From positions 149,377 through 213,376 of the forward strand of contig JAUVXJ010000003.1 of assembly GCA_030603665.1 (NCBI GenBank): 64,000 bases of DNA, given 5' to 3'. Source of the DNA: Chloroflexota bacterium. GTDB lineage: Bacteria > Chloroflexota > Anaerolineae > UBA7937 > B3-Chlor. This document shows positions 1-7,878 of the stretch, in pieces. Below the pieces are notes generated by a model, which worked only from the letters and a program-made list of their open reading frames with translations, was not told the DNA's origin and ran no database searches. A program made the position numbers and the translations under genes. Position 1 is the stretch's first letter; each line of letters starts with the position of its first letter.

Positions 1-1339
1 GATACCACTCGAGGGTCAGACGCGAGAGGACGCCACCCAGATTCTAGAAGAGATGATCGTCGCGCCGCTGAGCCAACCCATCGCGCTCCAGTACGTGACC
101 GATACCGTCGTGCTTATGCCCAGTGACGTCAACCTGGAGATCTTCACAGACGACATGGTGGAGCAGGCCTACACGCTGGGCCACGGAGATCAATCGGAGT
201 TCTGGGACGGCTACCTCAAGTTCCTGACCGAGGGTCTCCAACCACTGAATGAGGACATCCCTCTCCTATACGCCTACGACCCGCAGCTGCTGGAGGAGTT
301 TCTGGCGGAGATCGCCAAGGACAAAGATGAGCCCTTGCGGGAGGTGCAGCCCATCACGGACACCCTCTCCTTCCGGCCTGGCCGGTCGGGAAGGAAGCTG
401 GATATCCCCAGCTCATTTCCCCTCGTGGAGCAGAGCCTGACCTCCATCGACGAGAGGGAGGTAACACTCCTAGTCGACGTAATGGAGCCTGCCCCGCCTG
501 ACATAGAGATGCTGCGGAGTGTCTTGCAGCACCGCATAGACGAATTCGCTGGCATGGTGAGCATCTACGTCTCCCACCCAGCCACGGGTGACATGATAGA
601 GATCAACCCCAACATCATCTATTCCGGGATGAGTGTGGTGAAGATAGGCATCATGCTAGAGACCTTCCTGCACTCAGAAGGCACCGAGCTCGACGAAGAG
701 ACTCAGGACATAATGCTCAAGCTGGTCACGGACCCCACGGGGAGCAACTATTGGGCCAACCTGCTCCTGGAGCTCATCGGAGACGGGAGCCAGATGGAAG
801 GATGCAGGAGAGTGAACGCCCGGATGGATGAGCTGGGCCTGGCCGCGACCTTCATACGGGAGCCCTATCGCCTGGAAACGGAGGGCGCCAGTCGGGGGCC
901 CGGTCTGGCGAAGCTGCCGCTCTTCCAGGGGCCCATTGCGGCCAATCCAGATCCGTTCATCCAAACCTCTGCCCACGACATCGGTGCGCTCCTGGAGATG
1001 ATCTACGATTGCAGCCAGGGAGAGGGAAGACTGCTGGAGGAATACGAGGGACGCATCTCTTCCGACAGCTGTCAGCTGATACTGGACGATCTGAAGCAGA
1101 ACCCGGTACGCACCATGATCGGTGCTGGCATCCCCGAAGACGTCCCCCTGGCCCACAAGCACGGCTTCGGCGGTGACACCCACGCCGACTCTGGCGTCGT
1201 CTTCCTGGACGGTGTGGACTACATCCTCGTGCACTTCCAGTACGCGCCGACGGACTGGCTCGTCTGGGCCATCAGCCAGCCGGTCTTCGAGGACGTCTCT
1301 TACGCGACATACAACTTCTTCAGTCTCAGCGTGGAGTGA
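1..1339 (+). CDS. Class A beta-lactamase-like serine hydrolase with YoaR/VanW-type N-terminal region (5' truncated)
   Basis: The reading frame is open from base 2 with no stop before the first ATG (53), so the gene starts outside the window. The first ~150 visible residues resemble the YoaR/VanW-type peptidoglycan-binding repeats that often precede such hydrolases. The second half is a penicillin-recognising serine hydrolase fold: the S-x-x-K motif SVVK lies at residues 194-197 counted from base 53, and HKHGFGG near the C-terminus sits where K-T-G is found in beta-lactamases. It is probably extracytoplasmic and acts on cell-wall peptides or beta-lactams; the substrate is not readable. The stop codon overlaps the start of the next gene (TGATG), so the two are likely translated together. 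The missing 5' end hides any signal peptide. Confidence 0.75.
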   Translation, partial: IPLEGQTREDATQILEEMIVAPLSQPIALQYVTDTVVLMPSDVNLEIFTDDMVEQAYTLGHGDQSEFWDGYLKFLTEGLQPLNEDIPLLYAYDPQLLEEFLAEIAKDKDEPLREVQPITDTLSFRPGRSGRKLDIPSSFPLVEQSLTSIDEREVTLLVDVMEPAPPDIEMLRSVLQHRIDEFAGMVSIYVSHPATGDMIEINPNIIYSGMSVVKIGIMLETFLHSEGTELDEETQDIMLKLVTDPTGSNYWANLLLELIGDGSQMEGCRRVNARMDELGLAATFIREPYRLETEGASRGPGLAKLPLFQGPIAANPDPFIQTSAHDIGALLEMIYDCSQGEGRLLEEYEGRISSDSCQLILDDLKQNPVRTMIGAGIPEDVPLAHKHGFGGDTHADSGVVFLDGVDYILVHFQYAPTDWLVWAISQPVFEDVSYATYNFFSLSVE

Positions 1340-3162
1340 TGACCCAGCCACAACTCTTGGCCAGGCTCTCGCTCTCTCAGGTTGCCGCCATCATCTTTCT
1401 CGGTATTCTGTTGCTCCTGAGCACCGCTTGCAGCAGCCCAGACGTCCCCGACATCACTCCCACTTCCGGGCCCGCGCCCACACCCACGCTGAGCTCGCCC
1501 TCCCCCACTCCCACTCCCTTGGGTGGCGCGAGCTTTGCCGTCTACCAGACGGACAGAGACGGCAACTGGGAGATATACCTCCTCGACCTGGCATCCTGGC
1601 AGGAATACAACCTCACCCAGCACCCTGCCGAGGATCGAAACCCGGCTCTGTCCCCCGACAGCACTCGCCTGGCCTTCGAATCCCACCGCGACGGTAACTG
1701 GGACGTGTACCTGCTCCACCTGGAGAGCGGCGAGGCAACCCGCCTGACCGAGGAACTGGGCTTCGACGGCGCTCCCACCTGGTCTCCCGACGGTTCTCGC
1801 ATCGCCTTCGAGAGCTACCGGGACGGCAACTGGGAGATCTACCTCCTCGAGCTCGAAGCGCGTCAGGTCTCTCGACTCACCACCGATCCTGCGGGAGACT
1901 ACGCCCCGGCGTGGTCTCCCGACGGCGAGCTCATCGCTTTCTCATCGTGGCGCGATGGGGACAAGGAGGTCTACGTCATGGACGTGGACGGCTCCAACCC
2001 GCGCAACCTCTCCAATGTAGAAGGCGACGATGAGTATCCGGCCTGGTCTCCAGACGGGAAGAAGCTGGCCTTCGTCTCCTCGCGTGACGACGGTCACACC
2101 ACGGAGATCTACTTGATGGAAGTGGGCGCCCAAGACCAGATCAGACTGACCAACAACGATGTCAATGACCGGGACCCGGCCTGGTATCCGGACGGCAAGG
2201 AGATCATCTTCTCCTCGTACAACAAGGGTGATCCCTTCGAGGTGTACCACGAGTATCGAAGTGGCCACTACGACCTGAACACGATCAACTTGCAGGCTGG
2301 CGAAGCTGCCGCACTGGAACTGAGTTCGGCGCATGAGAGGAACCCCACGATGGCATCGGCGTCACTTCCGCTGGGCGACAGGCAGCCAGCTCCGCAACCA
2401 GTAACGCCGACCCCGGTCCTGGTTTCGAGCCCAGAAGAGAACGACGGGCTCTACGAACTGGTGGAGCTGCCGGGGGTGACGGGAGGCAATGCCCGCCTCA
2501 ACGACCGCGTGGACGATTCCTACAACGCCCTGCGGGCCGCTGTCCATGAGCGAACAGGGTATGACTACCTGGCCCTTCTCAGCGACGCGACACGGCGCCT
2601 CGACTTTCAGCGCACCAACTACAGCTACTTCAGCTGGCACAAGACGGGACGCGCCTTCGATCTCCGGTTCGAACTGCTGGATGAGAACGGGGGCCAGCGC
2701 CTGGAGTGGCTGCGAGAGGACATCGGCGAGCAGTTGTACTGGCGGCTGCTGATCAAGTGCGCCGCCCAGGATGGAACCCAGGGAGAGCCTTTGAAGATAC
2801 GCCCCTGGCAGTACTGGTGGCACATCGCCCCCGCCTCAGATCCAGAGAGCTATGCGCAAGGAGGGCGGTACCTGCCCGTGCCTGACGGCTACTACGAGGA
2901 CTTCACCGCCCTGGCTGAGAGATACGGCTGGGAACGCATTGCCTCGTACGAGGAAGAAGATTACGACTGGCGCAGGGATTCCAATGGCGTGGAGTACTGG
3001 CACTACCAGCACATGGACGGCCTTACGTGGTATGAGTCCATGCAGGAGATCCACCCTCAGGAGGTGCTGGATCAGTACTTCACATGGGAGATAGGCAAGG
3101 AACGAGGGTTCAGCGACGAACTGCTGGAGAGAAAAGGTATACCGCGCCCAGAAGGGACATAG
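1339..3162 (+). CDS. Lipoprotein with TolB-like propeller and VanY/M15-like carboxypeptidase domain
   Basis: The ATG at 1339 overlaps the preceding stop, so it is preferred over the GTG one codon upstream. The N-terminus is a lipoprotein signal (hydrophobic stretch ending in STAC) followed by a Pro/Thr/Ser-rich linker. Residues ~60-330 contain about six TolB/PD40 blades, each with a W-SPDG or Y-PDG signature. After a second linker, residues ~360-560 carry M15 D-Ala-D-Ala carboxypeptidase-like zinc motifs: SWHKTGRAFDL (H and D ligands) and a later WWHIAP (third His). The protein is predicted to be tethered outside the membrane and to bind or trim peptidoglycan. The fusion of a propeller to an M15 domain is unusual. 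The zinc-ligand assignment is by motif only. Confidence 0.75.
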   Translation: MTQPQLLARLSLSQVAAIIFLGILLLLSTACSSPDVPDITPTSGPAPTPTLSSPSPTPTPLGGASFAVYQTDRDGNWEIYLLDLASWQEYNLTQHPAEDRNPALSPDSTRLAFESHRDGNWDVYLLHLESGEATRLTEELGFDGAPTWSPDGSRIAFESYRDGNWEIYLLELEARQVSRLTTDPAGDYAPAWSPDGELIAFSSWRDGDKEVYVMDVDGSNPRNLSNVEGDDEYPAWSPDGKKLAFVSSRDDGHTTEIYLMEVGAQDQIRLTNNDVNDRDPAWYPDGKEIIFSSYNKGDPFEVYHEYRSGHYDLNTINLQAGEAAALELSSAHERNPTMASASLPLGDRQPAPQPVTPTPVLVSSPEENDGLYELVELPGVTGGNARLNDRVDDSYNALRAAVHERTGYDYLALLSDATRRLDFQRTNYSYFSWHKTGRAFDLRFELLDENGGQRLEWLREDIGEQLYWRLLIKCAAQDGTQGEPLKIRPWQYWWHIAPASDPESYAQGGRYLPVPDGYYEDFTALAERYGWERIASYEEEDYDWRRDSNGVEYWHYQHMDGLTWYESMQEIHPQEVLDQYFTWEIGKERGFSDELLERKGIPRPEGT

Positions 3163-3164
3163 GA

Positions 3165-3195
3165 GATCTCGGAGGTCTTGGAGACCTCCGAGGTC
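3165..3195. repeat. Perfect 14-bp hairpin between convergent genes
   Basis: The arms 3165-3178 and 3182-3195 are complementary (one G-T pair) with a 3-nt loop. There is no T-tract on either side, so it is not a standard intrinsic terminator. The core GGAGGTCT/AGACCTCC resembles hairpins at 55300 and 55560, suggesting a dispersed palindrome family. The remainder of the 3163-3285 gap shows nothing else. Confidence 0.6.
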
Positions 3196-3285
3196 TGGAC
3201 GCGCAGGCATGCCCTGCGGCTACGTCAACGACTACCAAGCTCCCGGACCCTCGCAGGCACGGACAGCGTAACCCGTCCGAGGGAA

Positions 3286-4356
3286 TTACGTCGCGACATC
3301 TCTCTCCGACAACGAACGACCGGTGCCGCCTCGCCTAACTCTAACCACCTCCGCCATCACGCTGAGGGCGATCTCCTCCGGCGTCAGCGCTCCGATGTCC
3401 AGCCCTATGGGGGCATGTACGCGAGCCAGCAACTCCTCAGCATGGCCCTCCCCCCTCACCATGTCCAGGACACCCTCAACGCGCCGACGGCTGCCGATCA
3501 TCCCCAGGTAGGCCACAGGCTTGTCGATCACCTGTTCCAGGCACTCCAGGTCGTGGGCGTGACCCCTCGTCATCAGCACCACGTAGGTCTGCCCGTCCAG
3601 GGGAAAGCTGGCTAGGGTCTCGCCGAAGGGAGCAGCTATCACTTCGTCGGCGTCGGGGAAACGCTCCTCGTCGGCAAACATTGGACGGTCATCCAACACC
3701 GCCACTCTGAAGCCCAGCATGCTACCCAGTCTGGCTAGCGGCACCGCAATGTGCCCTCCCCCAGCTATAACCAAGGTGGGAGGCGTAACCTGGACTTCGA
3801 CGAAAAGAGCGGGTTGTGATTCAGTGGCCGGGACCGTCCGTGAGGTACCCTGCTCAAGGGCCTCCAGTGCCGTTGGGCTGACCAAAGCATCCATATCCTG
3901 GTCACCCAGGCTGCCCAGAGTACGGCCGTCCGGCACCACCAGCATGCGCGGACGGGAGTCGCCAGTAGTGAGCGGCGTGACCACAGCGAATCTGCCGCTA
4001 TCCTTCATGTCCGTGTTGGCCGCTTGCAGGAGCTCCAGATCTCCGGCATCCCACAGGTCAATGAAGACTATCATCACACCGCCGCAGACCATCTCCGAAT
4101 CCAGTGTGATATCTCCGGTCAGGTCCAGGGTCAACATGCGGCGTCGCCCGTCCTTGAAGGCATCCATCGCCGCCTGCCACACTTCGGCCTCCCCGCACCC
4201 TCCACCGATGGTGCCCACGGTCTCTCCAGAATGGCGGATGACCATCTTGGCTCCCACCTCGCGGGGGGTGGACCCTTGAGTCGCGACCACGGTGGCCGCG
4301 GCCACGGTCTCTCCACCGCTGATGTACTGCTCTATGTCCTCGTAGATACTGCCCAT
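3286..4356 (-). CDS. xdhC: XdhC/CoxI family molybdenum-hydroxylase accessory protein
   Basis: XdhC/CoxI proteins help insert sulfurated molybdenum cofactor into xanthine dehydrogenase and CO dehydrogenase type enzymes. The N-terminal XdhC_CoxI domain is recognisable from residues ~10-75 (VATQGSTPREVGAKM, then GTIGGGCGEAEVW). After a linker the C-terminal Rossmann-like XdhC_C domain begins near residue 200 (LVIAGGGHIAVPLARL) and includes GMIGSRRRV. The length (356 residues) fits the two-domain form. No molybdenum hydroxylase gene is nearby, so its client must be elsewhere. It is the last gene of a minus-strand run after the radical SAM gene (101-bp gap). The ribosome-binding site is weak. Confidence 0.9.
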   Translation of the reverse strand: MGSIYEDIEQYISGGETVAAATVVATQGSTPREVGAKMVIRHSGETVGTIGGGCGEAEVWQAAMDAFKDGRRRMLTLDLTGDITLDSEMVCGGVMIVFIDLWDAGDLELLQAANTDMKDSGRFAVVTPLTTGDSRPRMLVVPDGRTLGSLGDQDMDALVSPTALEALEQGTSRTVPATESQPALFVEVQVTPPTLVIAGGGHIAVPLARLGSMLGFRVAVLDDRPMFADEERFPDADEVIAAPFGETLASFPLDGQTYVVLMTRGHAHDLECLEQVIDKPVAYLGMIGSRRRVEGVLDMVRGEGHAEELLARVHAPIGLDIGALTPEEIALSVMAEVVRVRRGGTGRSLSERDVAT

Positions 4357-4457
4357 TTGCTTCGCCAGCTATCTCTCGATCAGATGACCTGTGGAATTGT
4401 GAGCGGGTCTCTCGCCCACCAAACCTCGGCGCCCCTTCCGCGCGGCGCCTTGTGTCC

Positions 4458-6245
4458 CTACTCGTCGCCCACGGAGGCGCCCGTCGCTCTCTCGGGCCGC
4501 GCTCTCCAGCCCCTGGCAATAGATGTCCTCAACACAGCCCAAACGGCCGATATGCCCTGGCTCACCAGATAGTATCCCTGCTTCAAGATACCCCACTTGC
4601 CCAGGCTGAGACCGAGTTCCCAGTCGTTCCAGGGTCGAGCCACGATGGCATTCGTACTCTCCAGCTGAGGCCTGAGTTCCTCCAGCTTCTCCGTATCGCC
4701 CTCACCTATGCCGTCGAGGAGCTCCAACAGTCTCAGAGCCTTGGCGGTCCGCTCCTCCGCCATTGCCAGGTCCGCAGGACTCATCAACCCATGACGGACC
4801 TTGATGCGGTTCAGCTCCAGGATGGCCTCGTAACTACTGAGTACGATGTCCTCCCTGGTCATCCATTCCGTCTCGTAGTTGAGCACGTCCTTCCAGTTGG
4901 GGCTGAGCAGGGCGCGGCGGTGCTCCTCCAGGGTGCGATGGAAGATCCTGTATCCGTGCCGCTCCGGCTCTTCGAAAGCCATGCTGCCCGGATCCAGGAA
5001 CGGGGCCAGTGGTGAGATGAACAGATGCAGCTTTCCGTCCTGACCATACCTGTCCAGCAGCTCCCCGCAATAGGCCACCGTGTCCATGACGGACTGCCGC
5101 GTTTGCCGGGGAAGGCCGATCATGAAGTAGATGTCCAGTCGCTTGCACCCTGCGCCAAGAGCCTTCTCGATGGTCCGTTCCACCGCCGCATTGGAGTAGT
5201 GCTTGCCAAAGGCGCGGCGCACCTTCTCATCGTGGGATTCCAGCGATATCTCCAGGGCGAAGTTGGGCAGGGCGTCACCCACCTGCGGAAGGAAATCGCC
5301 GGTTGCCGGGGTGAACAACTCCAGAGTGATGGGATCCTCTAAGCCGGACACCGCACCGAGGAATCGTCGAGCGTAGTCCATGCCCGCCTGCCTGACGTCG
5401 CCCACGACGATCAAGAAACCCTTGCCGAAACCGCGAATGTCGAGCACGTCCTCGGCCAGGGATTCAGGAGGACGAAAGGCCGGCTTCTCGCGCCCGAAGA
5501 ACCGGCTGAAAGCGTATTCCGAACCGCCGCAGGTGACGCAGTTGTGCGTGCAGCCGCGACAGGTCAAACCCGCACCCATGGGATACTCCAACCAGTCCCG
5601 GAAGGGCAGATTGCTGGACAGGTCTCGATCCCGAAGCACCGCTCGCACCATGAAAGCGCGGTCTATGGGACGGAGTTCCATCGTCTCCGGGACGTGGTTA
5701 AGGGGGTTGGTTCTCACCCCGCCTGATGCATCCCGCCAGGTAAGGTTGGGAACGTCAGTCGGTTCCCTGCTCTCCCGTAGACACGTCAGCAGCTGAGCGA
5801 GGGGCTCTTCTGTGGAATCCCCGCGCAGCACGTAGTCTATCTCCGGGTATTCCATCAATTGCTCATGGTAGTACGATGACGACAGGCCACCGAAAATCAC
5901 CGGGGTATCGGGATGCTGTCGTTTGGCCACCCGGGCTATCTCGATCGCTCCCTGTGCGTGGCACAGCCAGTGCAGGCCGATCCCAAAGGCGCCAGGGCGC
6001 AGGTCCCCGATGAACCTCTCCGCATCGAAGGACGGGTCGTTGATCATCCTTAGCGCCAGATTCACGATCCGGGCACGGAACCCCCTGCTGTGCAAGTACT
6101 GTGCAAGGGTGGCAAACCCGAAAGGGTACATCTCGAACACAGGGGTGGATGGCACCACCTCGCTCACGTGCCCGTACAGTTTCGGCTGCGCACGGAAATC
6201 GTACACGCTGGGGGGATGTAGGATCACCAAGTCTGGTCTACCCAT
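4458..6245 (-). CDS. B12-binding domain radical SAM protein (Ta0216-like)
   Basis: Residues ~1-150 form a cobalamin-binding-like Rossmann domain (VILHPPSVYD, FGGLSSSYYHE). The radical SAM cluster motif C-x3-C-x2-C is in GCTHNCVTCGGS around residue 230, followed by the TIM-barrel region. The CTHNCVTCGGS pattern and overall length recall the TIGR04190 (Ta0216) family of uncharacterised B12 radical SAM proteins. Members of this broad class do methylations, ring contractions or C-C bond formation; no substrate can be inferred. It lies between the aminotransferase (116-bp gap) and xdhC on the same strand and may be cotranscribed with either. It is probably cytoplasmic and oxygen sensitive. Confidence 0.85.
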   Translation of the reverse strand: MGRPDLVILHPPSVYDFRAQPKLYGHVSEVVPSTPVFEMYPFGFATLAQYLHSRGFRARIVNLALRMINDPSFDAERFIGDLRPGAFGIGLHWLCHAQGAIEIARVAKRQHPDTPVIFGGLSSSYYHEQLMEYPEIDYVLRGDSTEEPLAQLLTCLRESREPTDVPNLTWRDASGGVRTNPLNHVPETMELRPIDRAFMVRAVLRDRDLSSNLPFRDWLEYPMGAGLTCRGCTHNCVTCGGSEYAFSRFFGREKPAFRPPESLAEDVLDIRGFGKGFLIVVGDVRQAGMDYARRFLGAVSGLEDPITLELFTPATGDFLPQVGDALPNFALEISLESHDEKVRRAFGKHYSNAAVERTIEKALGAGCKRLDIYFMIGLPRQTRQSVMDTVAYCGELLDRYGQDGKLHLFISPLAPFLDPGSMAFEEPERHGYRIFHRTLEEHRRALLSPNWKDVLNYETEWMTREDIVLSSYEAILELNRIKVRHGLMSPADLAMAEERTAKALRLLELLDGIGEGDTEKLEELRPQLESTNAIVARPWNDWELGLSLGKWGILKQGYYLVSQGISAVWAVLRTSIARGWRARPERATGASVGDE

Positions 6246-6361
6246 CTATCATATGCTCCAGGAATCTAGTCGCGCCAAGATGAGGGCAAGGCCAGAATGG
6301 CCGCGCCACCCACGAAAGGCGCAGGACGGGTCATCGGAGGGTTGTGCTGCCAAGGGGGCAA

Positions 6362-7597
6362 CTAGGCCGCCCGCTTCATCCTCCTGCCGATGAGGTTGCC
6401 CAACCGCTTGATGCCTTCCTGTATCATATCGGCCGAGCAGGTGGCGAAGGTGAGGCGCAGGGTGTCGTGGCCTCTTCCATCTGCGTAGAAAGCGGTTCCA
6501 GGTACGAAGGCGACCTTCTGCTCAATGGCGTCCTGAATCAGCTCCAGACAGTCAACCCCCTCTGGTAGTCCGACCCAGAGGAAAAGACCACCTTGCGGAT
6601 GTGTCCACGTAACACCGTCGGGGAAGTGTTCGTCCAATGCAGCCAGCATCGCATCACGACGCTGGCGATACACCTCCCTTATCTCTTTGACGTGCTCGTC
6701 CAGAAATCCACCAGACACGACCTCGTAGGCCATCATCTGGTCGAAGCTGGAAGTGTGTAGGTCCGCTCCTTGCTTGGCCTGGACCAGCTTCCCGATCACT
6801 TCCACAGGCGCCACCACCCAACCCAACCGCAAGCCAGGTGCCAGCGTCTTGGAGAAGGTGCTCATGTAGATCACGTCGCCCTTGAAGTAGCCCGCGGGAT
6901 CGCCGCCGTTCTGTTTAGAGCTGATCACGACCAGCGGCTCCAGATGCTCACCCTCGAAGCGCAACTCACCGTAGGGATCGTCTTCCAGAATGGGGACACC
7001 ATACTGATGCGCCAGGGCCACCACTCTCTCCCGCCTCTCGCTGGACAGGGTGACGCCGCCGGGGTTATGGAAATTGGGCAGCACGTACATGAACTTGGGA
7101 TGCGTTTCCACGATCTTCTGCTCCAGGACGTCAACCATCATCCCATCATCGTCCAATGGCACGCTGGCGTACGAAGCCTGGTATGCGGTGAAGGTCTGTA
7201 GCGCTCCGACGAAAGTTGGCGCCTCCACGATGATCACGTCGCCTGGGTCCAGGAGAACTCTTGAGACCAAGTCCAGAGCCTGCTGGGAGCCCGTGGTGAT
7301 GAGCACGTTGTCCACGTTGGCCACGATGCCATACCGACCCATCTTCTGCACAATGAACTCGCGAAGAGGCACATACCCCTCACTGATGCTGTATTGCAGC
7401 GCACTGGCACCGTGCTCTCGGAGCACCTTGACACATGCTTCCTCGATTTCTTTGAGCGGGAACAGCTCGGGCGCCGGCATGCCTCCGGCAAAAGAAATCA
7501 CGTCGGGCTGGCTAGTGACCTTGAGGATCTCCCTCACGACGGAGCTCTTCATGCCCTTGGTACGCTGAGCGTAGCGGTATTCCCATGAGGTTGCCAT
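6362..7597 (-). CDS. PLP-dependent aminotransferase, class I/II (2-aminoadipate/aromatic type)
   Basis: This is a fold-type I aminotransferase of the LysN/2-aminoadipate and MocR-like group: FAGGMPAPELFP at the N-terminus, SQQALDL, PNFHNPGG, DDPYGELRF and the PLP lysine in STFSKTLAPG. These enzymes transfer amino groups between 2-oxoglutarate and aminoadipate, aromatic or branched-chain amino acids. I chose the ATG at 7597 because AAAGGAG lies 8 nt upstream; the in-frame ATG 39 nt earlier has no such signal. It is preceded by its own promoter, a short ORF rich in aromatic codons and a terminator-like hairpin. That arrangement suggests control by attenuation and points to an aromatic amino acid substrate, which is inference. 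Confidence 0.88.
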   Translation of the reverse strand: MATSWEYRYAQRTKGMKSSVVREILKVTSQPDVISFAGGMPAPELFPLKEIEEACVKVLREHGASALQYSISEGYVPLREFIVQKMGRYGIVANVDNVLITTGSQQALDLVSRVLLDPGDVIIVEAPTFVGALQTFTAYQASYASVPLDDDGMMVDVLEQKIVETHPKFMYVLPNFHNPGGVTLSSERRERVVALAHQYGVPILEDDPYGELRFEGEHLEPLVVISSKQNGGDPAGYFKGDVIYMSTFSKTLAPGLRLGWVVAPVEVIGKLVQAKQGADLHTSSFDQMMAYEVVSGGFLDEHVKEIREVYRQRRDAMLAALDEHFPDGVTWTHPQGGLFLWVGLPEGVDCLELIQDAIEQKVAFVPGTAFYADGRGHDTLRLTFATCSADMIQEGIKRLGNLIGRRMKRAA

Positions 7598-7646
7598 TTG
7601 ATGGTCTCCTTTCCACCACCGGTCTCGCGTCTTCAACCAGACCAGG

Positions 7647-7682
7647 AAAACAAAACTCGCTATCCCTTCTGGGTATAGCGAG
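7647..7682 (-). terminator. Intrinsic terminator/attenuator hairpin in aminotransferase leader
   Basis: Read on the minus strand, the arms 7682-7671 and 7666-7656 pair (11 bp with one bulged A) around an AGAA loop. They are followed directly by TTTTGTTTT (7655-7647). It lies inside the leader, ~50 nt before the aminotransferase ATG, and no gene ends upstream of it on this strand. A role as an attenuator is therefore more likely than as a gene-end terminator. Confidence 0.75.
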
Positions 7683-7693
7683 CTATGACAGCC

Positions 7694-7744
7694 TTATGTG
7701 CCGTCACTAAACAAGAATCGCCAATACGGCCTCATATTGACCAC
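7694..7744 (-). CDS. Putative aromatic-rich leader peptide
   Basis: This is a 16-codon ORF (GTG at 7744, TAA at 7694-7696) with AGAGGA 5 nt upstream at 7750-7755. It encodes MVNMRPYWRFLFSDGT, with Tyr, Trp, Phe and Phe inside six codons. It sits between a consensus promoter and the hairpin/T-tract ahead of the aminotransferase. Segments 7745-7750, 7726-7731, 7700-7707 and 7685-7692 can pair in alternative ways (first with second, second with third, third with fourth). The layout matches leader-peptide attenuators such as those of trp and phe operons. An inner ATG at 7735 would give 13 residues. No comparative data are available. Confidence 0.5.
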   Translation of the reverse strand: MVNMRPYWRFLFSDGT

Positions 7745-7765
7745 GGCCGTCCTCTTCACGAACCT

Positions 7766-7794
7766 ATTGTAGTCCGCTGTGCGAGAAAAGGCAA
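7766..7794 (-). promoter_or_regulatory. Sigma70-like promoter of the aminotransferase leader
   Basis: The -35 TTGCCT (7794-7789) and -10 TACAAT (7771-7766) are separated by 17 bp. Transcription would start near 7759, giving a ~160-nt leader that contains the short ORF and the attenuator-like hairpin. Confidence 0.7.
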
Positions 7795-7840
7795 ATCCGC
7801 AGACTCGGGTCAACTGGAGCGTTGGCAGGGGCATCCCACC

Positions 7841-7870
7841 TTGCTGAGCAAGTTGCTTCCAGGGTACAAT
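7841..7870 (+). promoter_or_regulatory. Promoter giving a near-leaderless mRNA for the M24 peptidase
   Basis: TTGCTG (7841-7846) and TACAAT (7865-7870) are spaced by 18 bp. The -10 ends only 8 nt before the ATG at 7879, so the transcript would begin at or next to the start codon. Confidence 0.6.
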
Positions 7871-7878
7871 GGGTCACC

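Noticed and set aside
3165-3195. Intrinsic terminator between convergent genes
   Set aside because: The stem is strong but no T-tract follows on either strand, so it is recorded as a palindromic repeat instead.
3286-4356. Molybdenum hydroxylase operon around xdhC
   Set aside because: No xanthine/CO dehydrogenase-type structural gene lies within the window; xdhC stands apart.
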